Origin: an uncultured Pseudomonadota bacterium
GTDB taxonomy: Bacteria > Pseudomonadota > Gammaproteobacteria > Methylococcales > Methylomonadaceae
Length of the DNA: 64,000 nt
Assembly (NCBI GenBank): GCA_903928965.1
Contig: CAIYSZ010000034.1
Span: 23,333-87,332 of the forward strand
Reading direction: 5' to 3'
This document shows, piece by piece, positions 19,701-27,708 of the stretch; within the stretch, counting starts at the first letter, position 1; each line of letters begins with the position of its first letter. A model generated the notes under the pieces. That model searched no databases, had not been told where the DNA came from, and worked only from the letters and a program-made list of their open reading frames with translations. Position numbers and translations under genes: made by a program.

Positions 19701-20248
19701 TCGCCGGCGACGACGACGCCGCGCGCGCCGAAGCGCGACGCCAAGCGGCATTGGCCGATATGGCCGAAGCCGCCGAACGCTATATCAAACTAACCACCGC
19801 CGAACGCTTGCTGCGCTGGGCCATGGAACGCTACCGCGCGGAAAAACAAGGCCCGCTACTGCAACGCGCCGGCGCCATCTTCGCCGCCCTTACGCTAGGC
19901 AACTTTAGCAAACTGGTGGTGGAATTTGAATCCAACACCCTGGAAGGCATGCGCGCCGAAGGCAAGCTAGTCGGCGTCTCCGGCATGAGCGACGGCGCCC
20001 GCGACCAACTTTACCTAGCCCTGCGCCTAGCCGCGCTGGAACTGCATCTAGCGCAAAGCAAACCCCTGCCCTTCATCGCCGACGATTTATTTATCAACTA
20101 TGACGACCATAGGGCTTTGGCTGGGTTTAAGGCCTTGTACGATTTGGCGGGGAGGACGCAAGTGATTTACTTGACCCACCACGCGCATTTGGTCCCGTTG
20201 GTTAGAGAGGCGTTTGGGGATGGAGTTAATGTGGTTTGGTTGGGGTAG
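16790..20248 (+). CDS. YhaN/SbcC-like AAA ATPase with long coiled coils
   Basis: A 1152-residue ABC/SMC-like ATPase. Walker A GANEAGKST is at residues 33-41; residues ~180-1010 are very rich in Ala, Gln, Glu, Leu and Arg and predict two long coiled-coil arms; the C-terminus has a signature-like GMSDGARDQLYLALRLAALE and Walker B LPFIADDLFINYDD. MRFQRLELIKYGKFSG at the start is typical of the YhaN family. No zinc-hook CxxC is obvious in the middle, unlike Rad50/SbcC. It starts 6 bp after the SbcD-like gene, so both proteins are probably made together and act on DNA ends. Confidence 0.85.
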   Translation: MRFQRLELIKYGKFSGLNLNFPAAAADFHLIVGANEAGKSTLRCAIADLLFGIPHRSPFGFLHPLNELRLGAEIAAGGESLYFQRAKAQKQTLRALDDSPLPDGALHGFLGDIDKNFFEQMFGLDHDRLVAGGNSILQAENDVGQILFQSAAGITSLKAIREQYKAEADKLWGPNKAAGRAYYSAHEQFKLAEAALKQHLVSAKAWEEARREAEDLQTRLELQNLLYRQAETRRGELERVRRLAPFAAAIRDAEHKIAALGPCAELPADAAEQLQTAERELAVAAHRLRERQAESVELKRELAQTELDADILPRAASVNSLAEQSIRCGAYASEISKLQYEVNLLWQDCRALCAQLGWPAADADALEQRLPNPLQQRELRELLRRHSQASQALSAAEQAARAKQIDIEALEQRLAPLQRREINPLLPAALGQAKALGDAEALLRKLIAAQETANAELTQALARLGPARALPLAELIALDAPSADSVNRLLQQQQERAAKLAVEDHHLQQAEQELARLELLIQQYAERHQPISLAQVLQARERRDALWQAVKRQPETLASQAADFESATAAADQIADKRFADAAHAAEFQSLNQQLERERQTLEQIRQRRAELQQELERPRQDWEARMRALKLDGLPLEEYGAWLMRREQVVTAQQRQQQALRELAETQQNIVMAQNKLLHAMHLSGINPAAAASLSELAAVAERACQDIDTVNRQLDELKLQQQAAVGQRQQLRQNLEQAAADFADWQTQWRRALLSAGLPPDSAITAMDGILETITQLTEKLTNVKRIQEREIAPRQTELQAFTALAQRLAAELQPELSAHPPERISAALSARLETAQQTARRREQWLQSLEQNQSQARAAEEAGKLALAAISPLQHKAQTEDLSQLAAAIARSDALRQYQTQIAAAEQQLLNNGDGLDRARIEAEIAAADLSQLEAELQIVSAELSDALSQVETLSAQRNDAQRRLQAIAGDDDAARAEARRQAALADMAEAAERYIKLTTAERLLRWAMERYRAEKQGPLLQRAGAIFAALTLGNFSKLVVEFESNTLEGMRAEGKLVGVSGMSDGARDQLYLALRLAALELHLAQSKPLPFIADDLFINYDDHRALAGFKALYDLAGRTQVIYLTHHAHLVPLVREAFGDGVNVVWLG

Positions 20249-20283
20249 TTGAGGGCAGGTATGACTTGCGGCCATTGTAACAA

Positions 20284-20318
20284 CCCGTAGCCGCGATTAG
20301 CGTCAACGTAATCGCGGG
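20284..20318. repeat. Hairpin repeat between convergent genes, possible bidirectional terminator
   Basis: CCGCGATTA at 20291-20299 pairs perfectly with TAATCGCGG at 20309-20317, loop of 9. It sits between the convergent yhaN-like and truC ends. There is no T-tract, so termination is only a guess; short 'GCGATTAGCG...CGTAATCGC' hairpins of this kind are common dispersed repeats in proteobacteria. Confidence 0.45.
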
Positions 20319-20358
20319 AATAGTAAGCATTCACCCCCCCTAAATAGTGGATAGATAG

Positions 20359-21132
20359 TCAAGCCGTTAACATTCGGGCATTTCGAAAAACCTCATTCAA
20401 TAATTCGTCCTCAAATATAGACAATACTTGCATAAAGCTAGCCTCCGGCTCAGCCTTCAAATGCAATATTTCACCGGAGACCGGGTGCGGGAAGCTCAGC
20501 TCCGTGGCCGCCAACATCAGCCGCCCCAGCCCGAAGCGCTCCGCGAAATAGCGGTTATGTCGGCCGCGGCCGTAGTTGGCGTCGCCGATAATGGGGTGGT
20601 TAATATGCTTCATATGCCGGCGTAATTGGTGTTTACGCCCTGTTTCAGGATACAAGGCCGCCAGGCTGTAGCGGCTCGTCGGGTGGCCTTCAATTTCCAC
20701 CGGAATTTCCGTGATCGCCAGACGACAATATCGCGTGCAAGCCTCTCGCACCGGTTGCGGCTCATGTTTAAGCCTTCTATCCTCCGGCTCATCCCTTAAC
20801 GGGTAATCAATTAGGCCTTGTTCCGGCAACCACCCGCGCACCATGGCAAGATAGGTTTTACTAAAGTGTCCCGCCATCAAATATTTACCCAATATACTGG
20901 CTGAAAAAGGATCGCGGGCGAATACCAGCAAGCCGGAGGTAGGTCGGTCCAGACGATGTACCGGGTAAACATGCTCTCCGCCATTCATTGCGCGCGCGTA
21001 TTGCAAGGCGAATTCGGTTTCATGCCGGTCTATGGGACTGCGATGCATCAATAAACCGGCCGGCTTATGCACCGCTAATAGCCACTGATCTCGATAAATT
21101 TCAGTCAGCGGATTGCTGGCCGGCGATTGCAT
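20359..21132 (-). CDS. truC: tRNA pseudouridine(65) synthase TruC
   Basis: Pseudouridine synthase of the RluA superfamily, 257 residues, modifying U65 of tRNA. The catalytic motif HRLDRPTSGLLVFA is present (Asp of RLDR is the nucleophile), as are KPAGLLMHRSPIDRHE near the N-terminus and GRKHQLRRHMKHINHPIIGD (C-terminal family block). These are TruC hallmarks rather than RluA/RluC/RluD ones, since no S4 domain precedes the catalytic core. It lies alone, with a MITE copy 70 bp upstream. Confidence 0.9.
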   Translation of the reverse strand: MQSPASNPLTEIYRDQWLLAVHKPAGLLMHRSPIDRHETEFALQYARAMNGGEHVYPVHRLDRPTSGLLVFARDPFSASILGKYLMAGHFSKTYLAMVRGWLPEQGLIDYPLRDEPEDRRLKHEPQPVREACTRYCRLAITEIPVEIEGHPTSRYSLAALYPETGRKHQLRRHMKHINHPIIGDANYGRGRHNRYFAERFGLGRLMLAATELSFPHPVSGEILHLKAEPEASFMQVLSIFEDELLNEVFRNARMLTA

Positions 21133-21201
21133 TGAATGAAAAAATTTTCAGGTGTTTTTATACGCGAGAGTTTGTGAAAATGAATAATTATAGCATCATT
21201 A

Positions 21202-21301
21202 GGGAACCTCTGATTAAATCCGTTTTTCAGGCAAACCCTGGCCTCAAGCCATTGATTTCAAAAGCACTGAATTTTGAAGCAACGAATTAATCAGAGGCTC
21301 C
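21202..21301. mobile_element. 100-bp MITE, copy 1 (inverted relative to copies 2 and 3)
   Basis: Ends GGGAACCTCTGATTAA and its inverse TTAATCAGAGGCTCC; flanked by TTA on both sides (21199-21201 and 21302-21304). Same length and interior as the copies at 24440 and 27709, but in the opposite orientation. No coding capacity. Ends and 3-bp duplication suggest an IS5-group transposase. Confidence 0.9.
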
Positions 21302-21348
21302 TTAACAGCTTAATTGGAATCTGAAATTTGCGGTTTTGCAAGCGTCAA

Positions 21349-22398
21349 TCAAGATTCTTTGCTAGGTTTAATCCAATCTTCAGGTCTATCAGCGTACCAA
21401 TCGGCAAAGGCGCTTTCAAGATCGTATTTGAATTGATAACCGTTATCTAATAAAAATTGAGGCACAACCGGTGATGATACAACCAGTTTTTTTATTCTGA
21501 TTGGATCGAATGGATGTTTTATGCCGAACAATTTGCCAAACAGAAACATTACGAGAGACAAATTATAAATTAAACTAAACGGCACGCTAGGAACAAATCT
21601 TTTGATGTTTACCGTCTTGCAAATAGTGTTTACGTAATCCTGCATGGTAGGCGGATTAGGCATCGAAAAATTATACCGTATGTAATTTTGCTTACCTTGC
21701 GCCACCAAATCAATAGTCCAAATCATCGTGTTAGCCAACTCCTTGACATACCCGCCAGCCTTGGAGGTATTGCGATTTCCGGTAAAAATGAAATAGCGCC
21801 CCACGACAGCTTTGATAAGTCTCGGCACATTGCCGTCTTCGGCGGGACCGTAGACAACACCCGGCCTGACGATAATTAAGCGTTTATTATTTGGATCGGC
21901 CTTAAACCAACCCTCGTGTATTTTCTCGGCAACCAACTTAGAACCGCCATAGGCCGTGATAGGTACGGGCAATGAATTTTCGTAGCGCGGCAGAGGAGAG
22001 GTGCCGTAAGGAGAGATACTGCTAGTAAACAGGATAAGCCTACATTGAATTTGATCAGCCCAAGCGCAAACGTTTTCCGCGCCGGCAATGTTGGTTTCGT
22101 AGTATTCCCACGGCTCGTGACCTGGTTCGCGATGTACCGCCGCAAAATTAGCGATTAAGTTCATTTGCTGAGGTAATTTTGAATATTCTTCAATATTCCG
22201 CACGTCCAATTGTATAAATTTGACAATACCCGCTGCTTCGGCGTCATGCACCCGTTGGGACCAGGCATATCGTTTTGGGTCTCGTATATCGGCTAGATAC
22301 AGCTCGCCAACGACATTGTTGGCAAGCAACGCGTCCGCGAAAAAAGCAGCTATATAGCCGCCGCCGCCAAAAATAACTGCATTTTGATAAAAGTTCAT
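21349..22398 (-). CDS. NAD-dependent epimerase/dehydratase
   Basis: Extended short-chain dehydrogenase, 349 residues, likely acting on a nucleotide sugar. The Rossmann motif FGGGGYI is at residues 10-16; the acidic residue after the second strand (LADIRDPKRY) fits NAD binding; the catalytic Ser/Tyr/Lys appear as FTSSISPYG and AYGGSKLVAEK. The C-terminal RPEDWIKPSK is unremarkable. It lies 21 bp downstream of the glycosyltransferase on the same strand. Both are visibly AT-richer than the rest of the window and sit between two MITE copies, suggesting transfer of a small surface-polysaccharide block. The sugar is unknown. Confidence 0.8.
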   Translation of the reverse strand: MNFYQNAVIFGGGGYIAAFFADALLANNVVGELYLADIRDPKRYAWSQRVHDAEAAGIVKFIQLDVRNIEEYSKLPQQMNLIANFAAVHREPGHEPWEYYETNIAGAENVCAWADQIQCRLILFTSSISPYGTSPLPRYENSLPVPITAYGGSKLVAEKIHEGWFKADPNNKRLIIVRPGVVYGPAEDGNVPRLIKAVVGRYFIFTGNRNTSKAGGYVKELANTMIWTIDLVAQGKQNYIRYNFSMPNPPTMQDYVNTICKTVNIKRFVPSVPFSLIYNLSLVMFLFGKLFGIKHPFDPIRIKKLVVSSPVVPQFLLDNGYQFKYDLESAFADWYADRPEDWIKPSKES

Positions 22399-22419
22399 GA
22401 GATGATTCCAGATTTAAAA

Positions 22420-23592
22420 CTAGTTGCGATTTTTGCGATTGTCAGATAACAAATTCAAAATCTCATTAGAAATGCTATCTTTAAAGTGGTCTTCTCCAAA
22501 CTTTCTGGCATGGTTTCGCAAAAAAACAGGGTCAAATTCATTTTGAATAGTATCGAAATACTGGATTTTCTCAATTAAAGCATCAACGTTTTGTTGGTGA
22601 AAAAACAACCCAGTACTTTTGGATACGTCTGATTCATTTTCCAAGACAGTCTCTAAGGCGCCTCCCTTTCCGTAAGCAATTACGGGTACGCCATGAGCCA
22701 TCACTTCTAGCGGAATCATCCCAAAATCTTCTTCGCCAGGAAACAATAATGCTTTTGCTCCCAAAATATATTCTTGTATTTGCTTGTCAGGTAATGCGCC
22801 GAGAAATTGAATATTAGAATTCGCCTTGGCTTCCAGGCGCTTTCGTTCGCTGCCCTCACCTATGACAACCAGCTTTTTGCCGTTAGCATTGAAGGCATCA
22901 ACCAGCAAGCCAATGGCTTTATAAGGAGTAATGGCGCCAAAAGACAAATAGTATTCACGGTCGGATGATTTGCTCTGAGCTAAATTATCATCTCTAAACA
23001 AATTTAATGAAATGGGCGGATAAATAACCGATGCGTCACGGTGATAAAAATCCTTAACTCGCTTGGCAACGTTATTTGAGTTAGCGACAAACTTGTCGAC
23101 GCCTTTCACCGTAGTTTCGTCATACCGGCGTAGATTTTCAAATCCCAGCTTGGCAAACGGACGTATGCGGCCGGGCAAGACATCAAGGTAATCTTGCGTG
23201 AACCCCCAGCAATAGCGCATTGGCGTGTGGATGTAGCACAAGTGCGGTATGTGATTGGGGTTAGCGATACCTTTAATAGGACCGGACTCGGATGAAATGA
23301 TCAAGTCATAATCATCATTAAGTTTTAATGATTTTACGCCAATGGGATAAAGAGGAAATATCTTTTGATATTTTTTTCTAAGGAATGGCTTGTCTAAGAT
23401 AGAACTATAAACTTTGTGATTGCCTATGTGCTCGCCACAAGTGGCCGGTTCGTAAAACAAAGTGTAGATGTCGGCATTTGGAAACAAATCCAGGATAGCT
23501 TTTACAACTTTCTCTCCGCCTCTCCAGGTTACAAACCAATAGTGAGCAATCGCAACCTTAATATTTTTATTCGTTATAATTTCATTCATCAT
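22420..23592 (-). CDS. Glycosyltransferase family 4 (GT-B fold)
   Basis: About 390 residues, GT-B fold retaining glycosyltransferase. N-terminal domain begins IKVAIAHYWFVTWRGGEKVV, a form common in capsule or exopolysaccharide mannosyltransferases; the C-terminal domain has YYLSFGAITPYKAIGLLVDA, VVIGEGSERKRLE and the donor-binding EEDFGMIPLEVMAHGVPVIAYGKGG stretch (family E-x7-E; split over residues ~300-325). No membrane segment. Start: a TTG at 23601 is possible, but ATG at 23592 or 23589 fits better; no strong ribosome-binding site is visible for any. AT-rich composition like its neighbour. It likely adds a sugar to a cell-surface glycan. Confidence 0.82.
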   Translation of the reverse strand: MMNEIITNKNIKVAIAHYWFVTWRGGEKVVKAILDLFPNADIYTLFYEPATCGEHIGNHKVYSSILDKPFLRKKYQKIFPLYPIGVKSLKLNDDYDLIISSESGPIKGIANPNHIPHLCYIHTPMRYCWGFTQDYLDVLPGRIRPFAKLGFENLRRYDETTVKGVDKFVANSNNVAKRVKDFYHRDASVIYPPISLNLFRDDNLAQSKSSDREYYLSFGAITPYKAIGLLVDAFNANGKKLVVIGEGSERKRLEAKANSNIQFLGALPDKQIQEYILGAKALLFPGEEDFGMIPLEVMAHGVPVIAYGKGGALETVLENESDVSKSTGLFFHQQNVDALIEKIQYFDTIQNEFDPVFLRNHARKFGEDHFKDSISNEILNLLSDNRKNRN

Positions 23593-24952
23593 TAATACCA
23601 AGCACCAATGAAGGTTTGTCCATTAAAAAAGTTTTTTGCAATTACTATAATACATGTTTCATACAACAAGAGCTACTATTATTACCTACTCTCTCAAAAT
23701 TTTTCAACTAAAGCTTTCATTTCGACTCGCCAAGCTGCACATTGATTTGTCTTTTTAGGATAGCTCCGCGTTGAAGGTATTATTTTAACGCGGCTTGAGC
23801 AAGTAATAAGGTTTTTAAAACATGATCTACTATTTTTGACGAACAATACATTAACGTTTTATCAAGCAAGGGGATGCGAACTTTTTACAGAACAATGTTT
23901 CATCTCTTGATCATCATTGCTTTAATGTAATGTTATTTTTGTTATATTGATACTTGTTATTTATCAATCGTTTTGATGGTGGTCTAAGCAGTTGCGCATC
24001 GCTAGATTTTTCACCTATCTTCTACTGCACGTACCGCCGTTTTTCAAGAATAACATAAAAAATAAATTTAGAGAACTAAATTTCCGCCTATTGCGACTGA
24101 AGAAGCCGGCTAAGATTTCTCGCCGCGCCCGGCAGGGGATATAACGCTATTTCACACTAAGGGCCAGTAACTTGACTATTCGACTGTGGACTTATAGTTG
24201 ACCAAACAGCCATGCGAATCAGCAATTTACTTGCAACCCCTCTAAAAAGCCCGGGATGGATATTTTTCAAAACGTTTCCGTCGAACGCTAACAGATTGAT
24301 TGCTTGTTAAATCCAATGCCTTGATTTTTTTGCATTCTATTTATATGGTTGATGTTTGTCAAGAAAATTGTCTTTTTTTTAGAGCTGCTTGCAAATCATC
24401 TATAGAACAAGACCGGTCAAGCGGCGGCGGCTAACCTAAGGAAACTCTGATTAATTCGTTGCTTCAAAATTCAGTGATATTAAAATCAATGACTTGAGAC
24501 CAAGGTTTGCTTGAAAAACTGATTTAATCAGAGGCTCCCTAAATTAATCTTAAATCCGGTTTTCAAAAAATTTGATTCGATTTTTTTATTATCTGGTTTC
24601 AGTCAATTACCCTACGTTTAACCTCTTTAATTTTAAATGATTAATTGCGACAACTGAATGGCTAAGCGCCAATAAGCCGAACATCCGGCGGTTGATCGGT
24701 TTCAATTGACTGTTGCCCCCCTACTTACCTGAGTCTCGGTCGAGACGCGCAATCAGCCCTACAAGCCCCAGGTTATTGCGCTATTTGGTAAAATCCTTAC
24801 AGCTTGGTAAAATAACGACAAGTTCGCAACAAATAGCCGTAGGTTTTTGCTTTTTCCTACCAAAACATACTGCGATAAATCTCAGCGGTTCTTTTTATAA
24901 TGATGATTGTTGCAGTCCGACAGACTACTCGACAGACTAATAGGTACACAAT
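23593..24952. other. Long AT-rich gene-free stretch with one MITE
   Basis: About 1.36 kb with no open frame that looks like a gene. It holds MITE copy 2 (24440-24539) and a short perfect palindrome GTCTCGGTCGAGAC at 24733-24746. A 75-codon frame at 24713-24940 has no start context or family look. The composition is like the adjacent polysaccharide genes. It may be decayed DNA left by transfer, or it may hide an unrecognised small RNA. Confidence 0.5.
24440..24539. mobile_element. 100-bp MITE, copy 2
   Basis: Begins GGAAACTCTGATTAA and ends TTAATCAGAGGCTCCC, with TAA on both sides (24437-24439 and 24540-24542). Interior closely matches copy 3 and the reverse complement of copy 1. Confidence 0.9.
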
Positions 24953-25177
24953 TTGATACATATGCTTCTCTTCGCAACCGCGATCCTAGCAATAGGCCTG
25001 CTAATCGGCGGCGCCTTAAAACCCTGGAAAGCCAAGCTTTTTCCTAAGGAAAACAACACGGTTTATTATCTGCTCTGGGCTTTTGTTTGGCCAGCCATTC
25101 TTTGTCATATAGTCTTTAAAGCCATGGCTGCCGGCGTTAGCGCCCTAAGACGCTATTTTGCCGCCCAGCCCAGGTGA
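24953..25177 (+). CDS. Small two-helix membrane protein, unknown
   Basis: A 74-residue protein with one clear membrane helix (LLFATAILAIGLLIGGAL), a basic loop (KPWKAKLFPKENN) and a second hydrophobic segment (YYLLWAFVWPAILCHIVF), ending basic. Start is either TTG at 24953, which has an AGGT 7 bases upstream, or ATG at 24962. I do not recognise the family. It is followed by a convergent unknown gene. Hydrophobic pattern and GC-rich third positions make a real gene more likely than chance. Confidence 0.5.
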   Translation: MIHMLLFATAILAIGLLIGGALKPWKAKLFPKENNTVYYLLWAFVWPAILCHIVFKAMAAGVSALRRYFAAQPR

Positions 25178-25211
25178 CCAACGCCAGCCGATTCGCGGGT
25201 CTTTAATTCGC

Positions 25212-25541
25212 TTAACCGCCTTCAATCTCCTGCTCTAAGAGGGTCCGCAAGTTTTGCGGCATTTCCAGCGTCTCCGGGTCCCAGCCTTCTATAATCAGCA
25301 CCTCCCGCAGGCAATCCTCCATGATGCGGTGCGCGGCCAATGTCGCCTCGGCGATACGCTCGTGCACCTTAGTTTGCACCTCGCTACGGGTGCGTTCGGC
25401 GCAATTGGCCTGGTACTCGTAAAGCTTGCGTAAACTATCAATTTGCATGCCTACTTGCGACGGGCAGGAACACAAATACAAAATCGATTGCATGTTAATG
25501 CGACGTAATTGCGCATTACTAAACTTTAATTCCAAACTCAC
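25212..25541 (-). CDS. Small helical protein, unknown
   Basis: A 109-residue protein without signal peptide. It starts at GTG (25541) with TGAGG six bases upstream. Predicted mostly alpha-helical, with two close cysteines (YLCSCPSQVG, near residues 28-30) and a third Cys before a long charged helix (ERTRSEVQTKVHERIAEATLAAHRIMEDCL). I do not recognise the family. It lies 126 bp downstream of the CarH-like regulator on the same strand, so it may belong to that regulator's unit. Confidence 0.6.
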   Translation of the reverse strand: MSLELKFSNAQLRRINMQSILYLCSCPSQVGMQIDSLRKLYEYQANCAERTRSEVQTKVHERIAEATLAAHRIMEDCLREVLIIEGWDPETLEMPQNLRTLLEQEIEGG

Positions 25542-25667
25542 GACAGCCTCAAGGTAAATGTTGGTATTCGGAGAACGTTAAATCTATTCTACACCCGCAA
25601 GCATAAAATCCAAATACCTTAAATCAAAACCGTGAAATCTGCTTTCAATGCGCGATACCGGCCAAGT

Positions 25668-26561
25668 TTAAGCCGGCGCGCGCATGGCCTTGTTGTAAAA
25701 CGTATCCAGGCAATCGATCAATTCAAAATTATCGGGTAGCGCCTCCCTATCCTCCAACCATCCGTAAACCCCTTCGCCTCCAAGCCAGATCCTCATTTTT
25801 TTGCCCGCGACGCCGGAAATAATATTCTCCATTTCCCGAGCCGTTTCCGGTTCAATCGGAAATTTGGTCAAGCTTAGCACCACTATTTCGCAATTCAATG
25901 CCGCGGCGGCCTGAAGAATGTCCATTGCCGGGGTGTCCGCGCCCAGCAGATAGGTATTGTAGTTTTGCTCGGCAGCCAACAGGCAGCACATCAATATGCC
26001 AAACTCGTGCGGTTCGCCGCTAGGGGTGGCGAACAACATGCCGGGCTGATTTGTGGAATAGCTATGCAAGGTGTTGATCATGCCAAGCAAGATGCGTTTT
26101 ACCGCCGCCGAGAAAATATGTTCTTGCCCGATGCTCAATTTATGCTCATGCCACATTGTGCCTACCAGATGCAAAGTCGGAGTCAATATGTCTCTAAGAT
26201 AAGTCAAGGGTTCGTTGGCGATTAAAGCCTTTTTCAATAACTGCTCGCAACGATGAATGTGATAATGCCGCAAGGCATCGACTATTTGTTCACTAAAACT
26301 CAACAGTTGAGCCTGTTCCACCCGTCCGGCATTCAACAACTCCATTAATTCCTTGTCATTTAAACCGGAAATCTTGCCTATGCCATGCCCTTGGCGGGTT
26401 AGCTTGGCAAGCAATGTAAGCCGCTCGCGGTCCTGTTGAGAATAATAGCGTCTGCCGTTCACCTCTCGCCTGGGAACTATCGCTTGATACCTGCGTTCCC
26501 ATGCGCGAATAGTTTCGGCTCCAAGCCCCGTCAACGAGGCAATCGTTTTGATGGGATACAT
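25668..26561 (-). CDS. MerR-family regulator with B12-binding domain (CarH/LitR type)
   Basis: A 297-residue transcription factor. Residues 1-68 are a MerR-type winged helix (IKTIASLTGLGAETIRAWERRY). The middle is the cobalamin cap: Trp137-His138 and Glu147-His148 reproduce the W-H-x8-E-H pattern of light-sensing CarH. The C-terminal Rossmann-like B12-binding domain has E183-P-H-E-F-G188, the ExHxxG motif with His185 as expected lower axial ligand. In Thermus and Myxococcus CarH, adenosylcobalamin-bound tetramers repress carotenoid genes in the dark and fall apart in light. By analogy this protein should be a green/blue-light repressor; a light-blind CarA-like mode is the alternative. Targets may include itself and its neighbours. 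Confidence 0.9.
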   Translation of the reverse strand: MYPIKTIASLTGLGAETIRAWERRYQAIVPRREVNGRRYYSQQDRERLTLLAKLTRQGHGIGKISGLNDKELMELLNAGRVEQAQLLSFSEQIVDALRHYHIHRCEQLLKKALIANEPLTYLRDILTPTLHLVGTMWHEHKLSIGQEHIFSAAVKRILLGMINTLHSYSTNQPGMLFATPSGEPHEFGILMCCLLAAEQNYNTYLLGADTPAMDILQAAAALNCEIVVLSLTKFPIEPETAREMENIISGVAGKKMRIWLGGEGVYGWLEDREALPDNFELIDCLDTFYNKAMRAPA

Positions 26562-26570
26562 AAGAAGTCC

Positions 26571-26602
26571 TGTACAGAGTTATTCTTGACAAACATTGTA
26601 CA
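26571..26602. promoter_or_regulatory. Paired TGTACA sites upstream of the CarH-like gene
   Basis: Two palindromic TGTACA hexamers lie at 26571-26576 and 26597-26602, 26 bp apart, straight upstream of the regulator start at 26561. Read on the minus strand the distal one overlaps a TACAAT -10-like hexamer. Autorepression through such sites would fit a MerR-B12 repressor, but the binding sequence of this protein is unknown. Confidence 0.35.
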
Positions 26603-26638
26603 TCGAACATCAAAGCCATGCTGAATAAATTATTAGCC

Positions 26639-27634
26639 TCAAGTTCTACCGCGCCATCGCCACAGCAATCCCAAACCGCAGAGCATTAGCCCAGCGGCCG
26701 AAGGCGCGGGCAATTCAAATTGATCGGCTATGTCCATGCCGGCGGGAGTCAATTGCCAACCCACGGCATTCAGCGCAATCAATTCATTAACCCCGAGATT
26801 CGGATAAATGTCGGAAATTCCTCCCGCCGCATCTTGCACTTGCGGCGGATTGTTACTGTCCCCGCCGTCTGGACTGCCCCAATCGCCAAAATCCTCGCCA
26901 TCGGTATTATTCGTTTGATTGAAATACACTATTTCAGTGTAACCGCCATCTATGGAAAAATAAGCCGATTCATTGGTATCGTTGCTAAAACTTCTCACGC
27001 CGGGCTGGCTATACCGATACAAATCCATGCTCCCGACATCCGCGGGTAAAGCGCCTTCCACAATCGCGGAACCCCAGCCGCCTATGCCCAGAACTTCGTC
27101 AATCTCATGCTCTACCGTGGATTGCAAGTCGGCTTCGCCAGACGCGTTAGCCAAATTCACGCTAATTGAACCGTCGTATCCACTGTTGTCGGCGATGGCG
27201 ATCTTGGAATCCTTGGTATCGCCGATGGCGGCCAAGTTAGCCGCTGTCAGCATCACATCCGACGCGTTATTGTTGATGCCGGTATCCGGCCCCGCCGGCA
27301 GGCTGGCGAAGGCCTCTGATTGAAAGGGTGATTTATCGGGTAAAGCCTGCAAATAAGCCTTATAGCTTTTATAAGGCAAATCAAGCGGCGCAAGCGAAGA
27401 GGAACCTAGATCATTCGGGTCCTTAGTCAAACTAAAATCAATACTGACTTTCACGGAGGATTTTGCGCTAACATCGGTTTCAAAAAGTGTAATGGCGTTA
27501 TCCACCGCGCTCTTCACTAACCCGGCTTGCGAATTTTTTGTAATACTTTTCTCAAAAGTGGGCGTTATTACCAGATTCGACGCATAAGCCGGCATAAGCG
27601 CCAACCACGCAAGCAAGAAAATAATATTTTTCAT
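26639..27634 (-). CDS. Secreted metalloprotease-like protein with PEP-CTERM-like tail
   Basis: About 331 residues, with an N-terminal signal peptide (MKNIIFLLAWLALMPAYAS), a metalloprotease-like core with VEHEIDEVLGIG where zincin proteases have HExxH, and a C-terminal sorting signal PAPSAAGLMLCGLGLLWRWRGR: a Pro-rich motif, hydrophobic helix and Arg cluster as in PEP-CTERM proteins cut by exosortase. I moved the start to ATG 27634 because AGGAGGG lies 9 bases upstream; the longer frame from 27658 would include that site. The second His of HExxH is replaced by Glu, so activity is uncertain. No exosortase gene is in the window. Confidence 0.72.
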   Translation of the reverse strand: MKNIIFLLAWLALMPAYASNLVITPTFEKSITKNSQAGLVKSAVDNAITLFETDVSAKSSVKVSIDFSLTKDPNDLGSSSLAPLDLPYKSYKAYLQALPDKSPFQSEAFASLPAGPDTGINNNASDVMLTAANLAAIGDTKDSKIAIADNSGYDGSISVNLANASGEADLQSTVEHEIDEVLGIGGWGSAIVEGALPADVGSMDLYRYSQPGVRSFSNDTNESAYFSIDGGYTEIVYFNQTNNTDGEDFGDWGSPDGGDSNNPPQVQDAAGGISDIYPNLGVNELIALNAVGWQLTPAGMDIADQFELPAPSAAGLMLCGLGLLWRWRGRT

Positions 27635-27708
27635 CAATGTAAACCCTCCTCTGTTCATGACAATTTATCGGCCAAGCGCTTTTTCAATTCCCGGTTGCCA
27701 AGGCCTAA

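Noticed and set aside
24713..24940. 75-codon plus-strand frame in the AT-rich gap
   Set aside because: Low-complexity start, no start context, no family resemblance.
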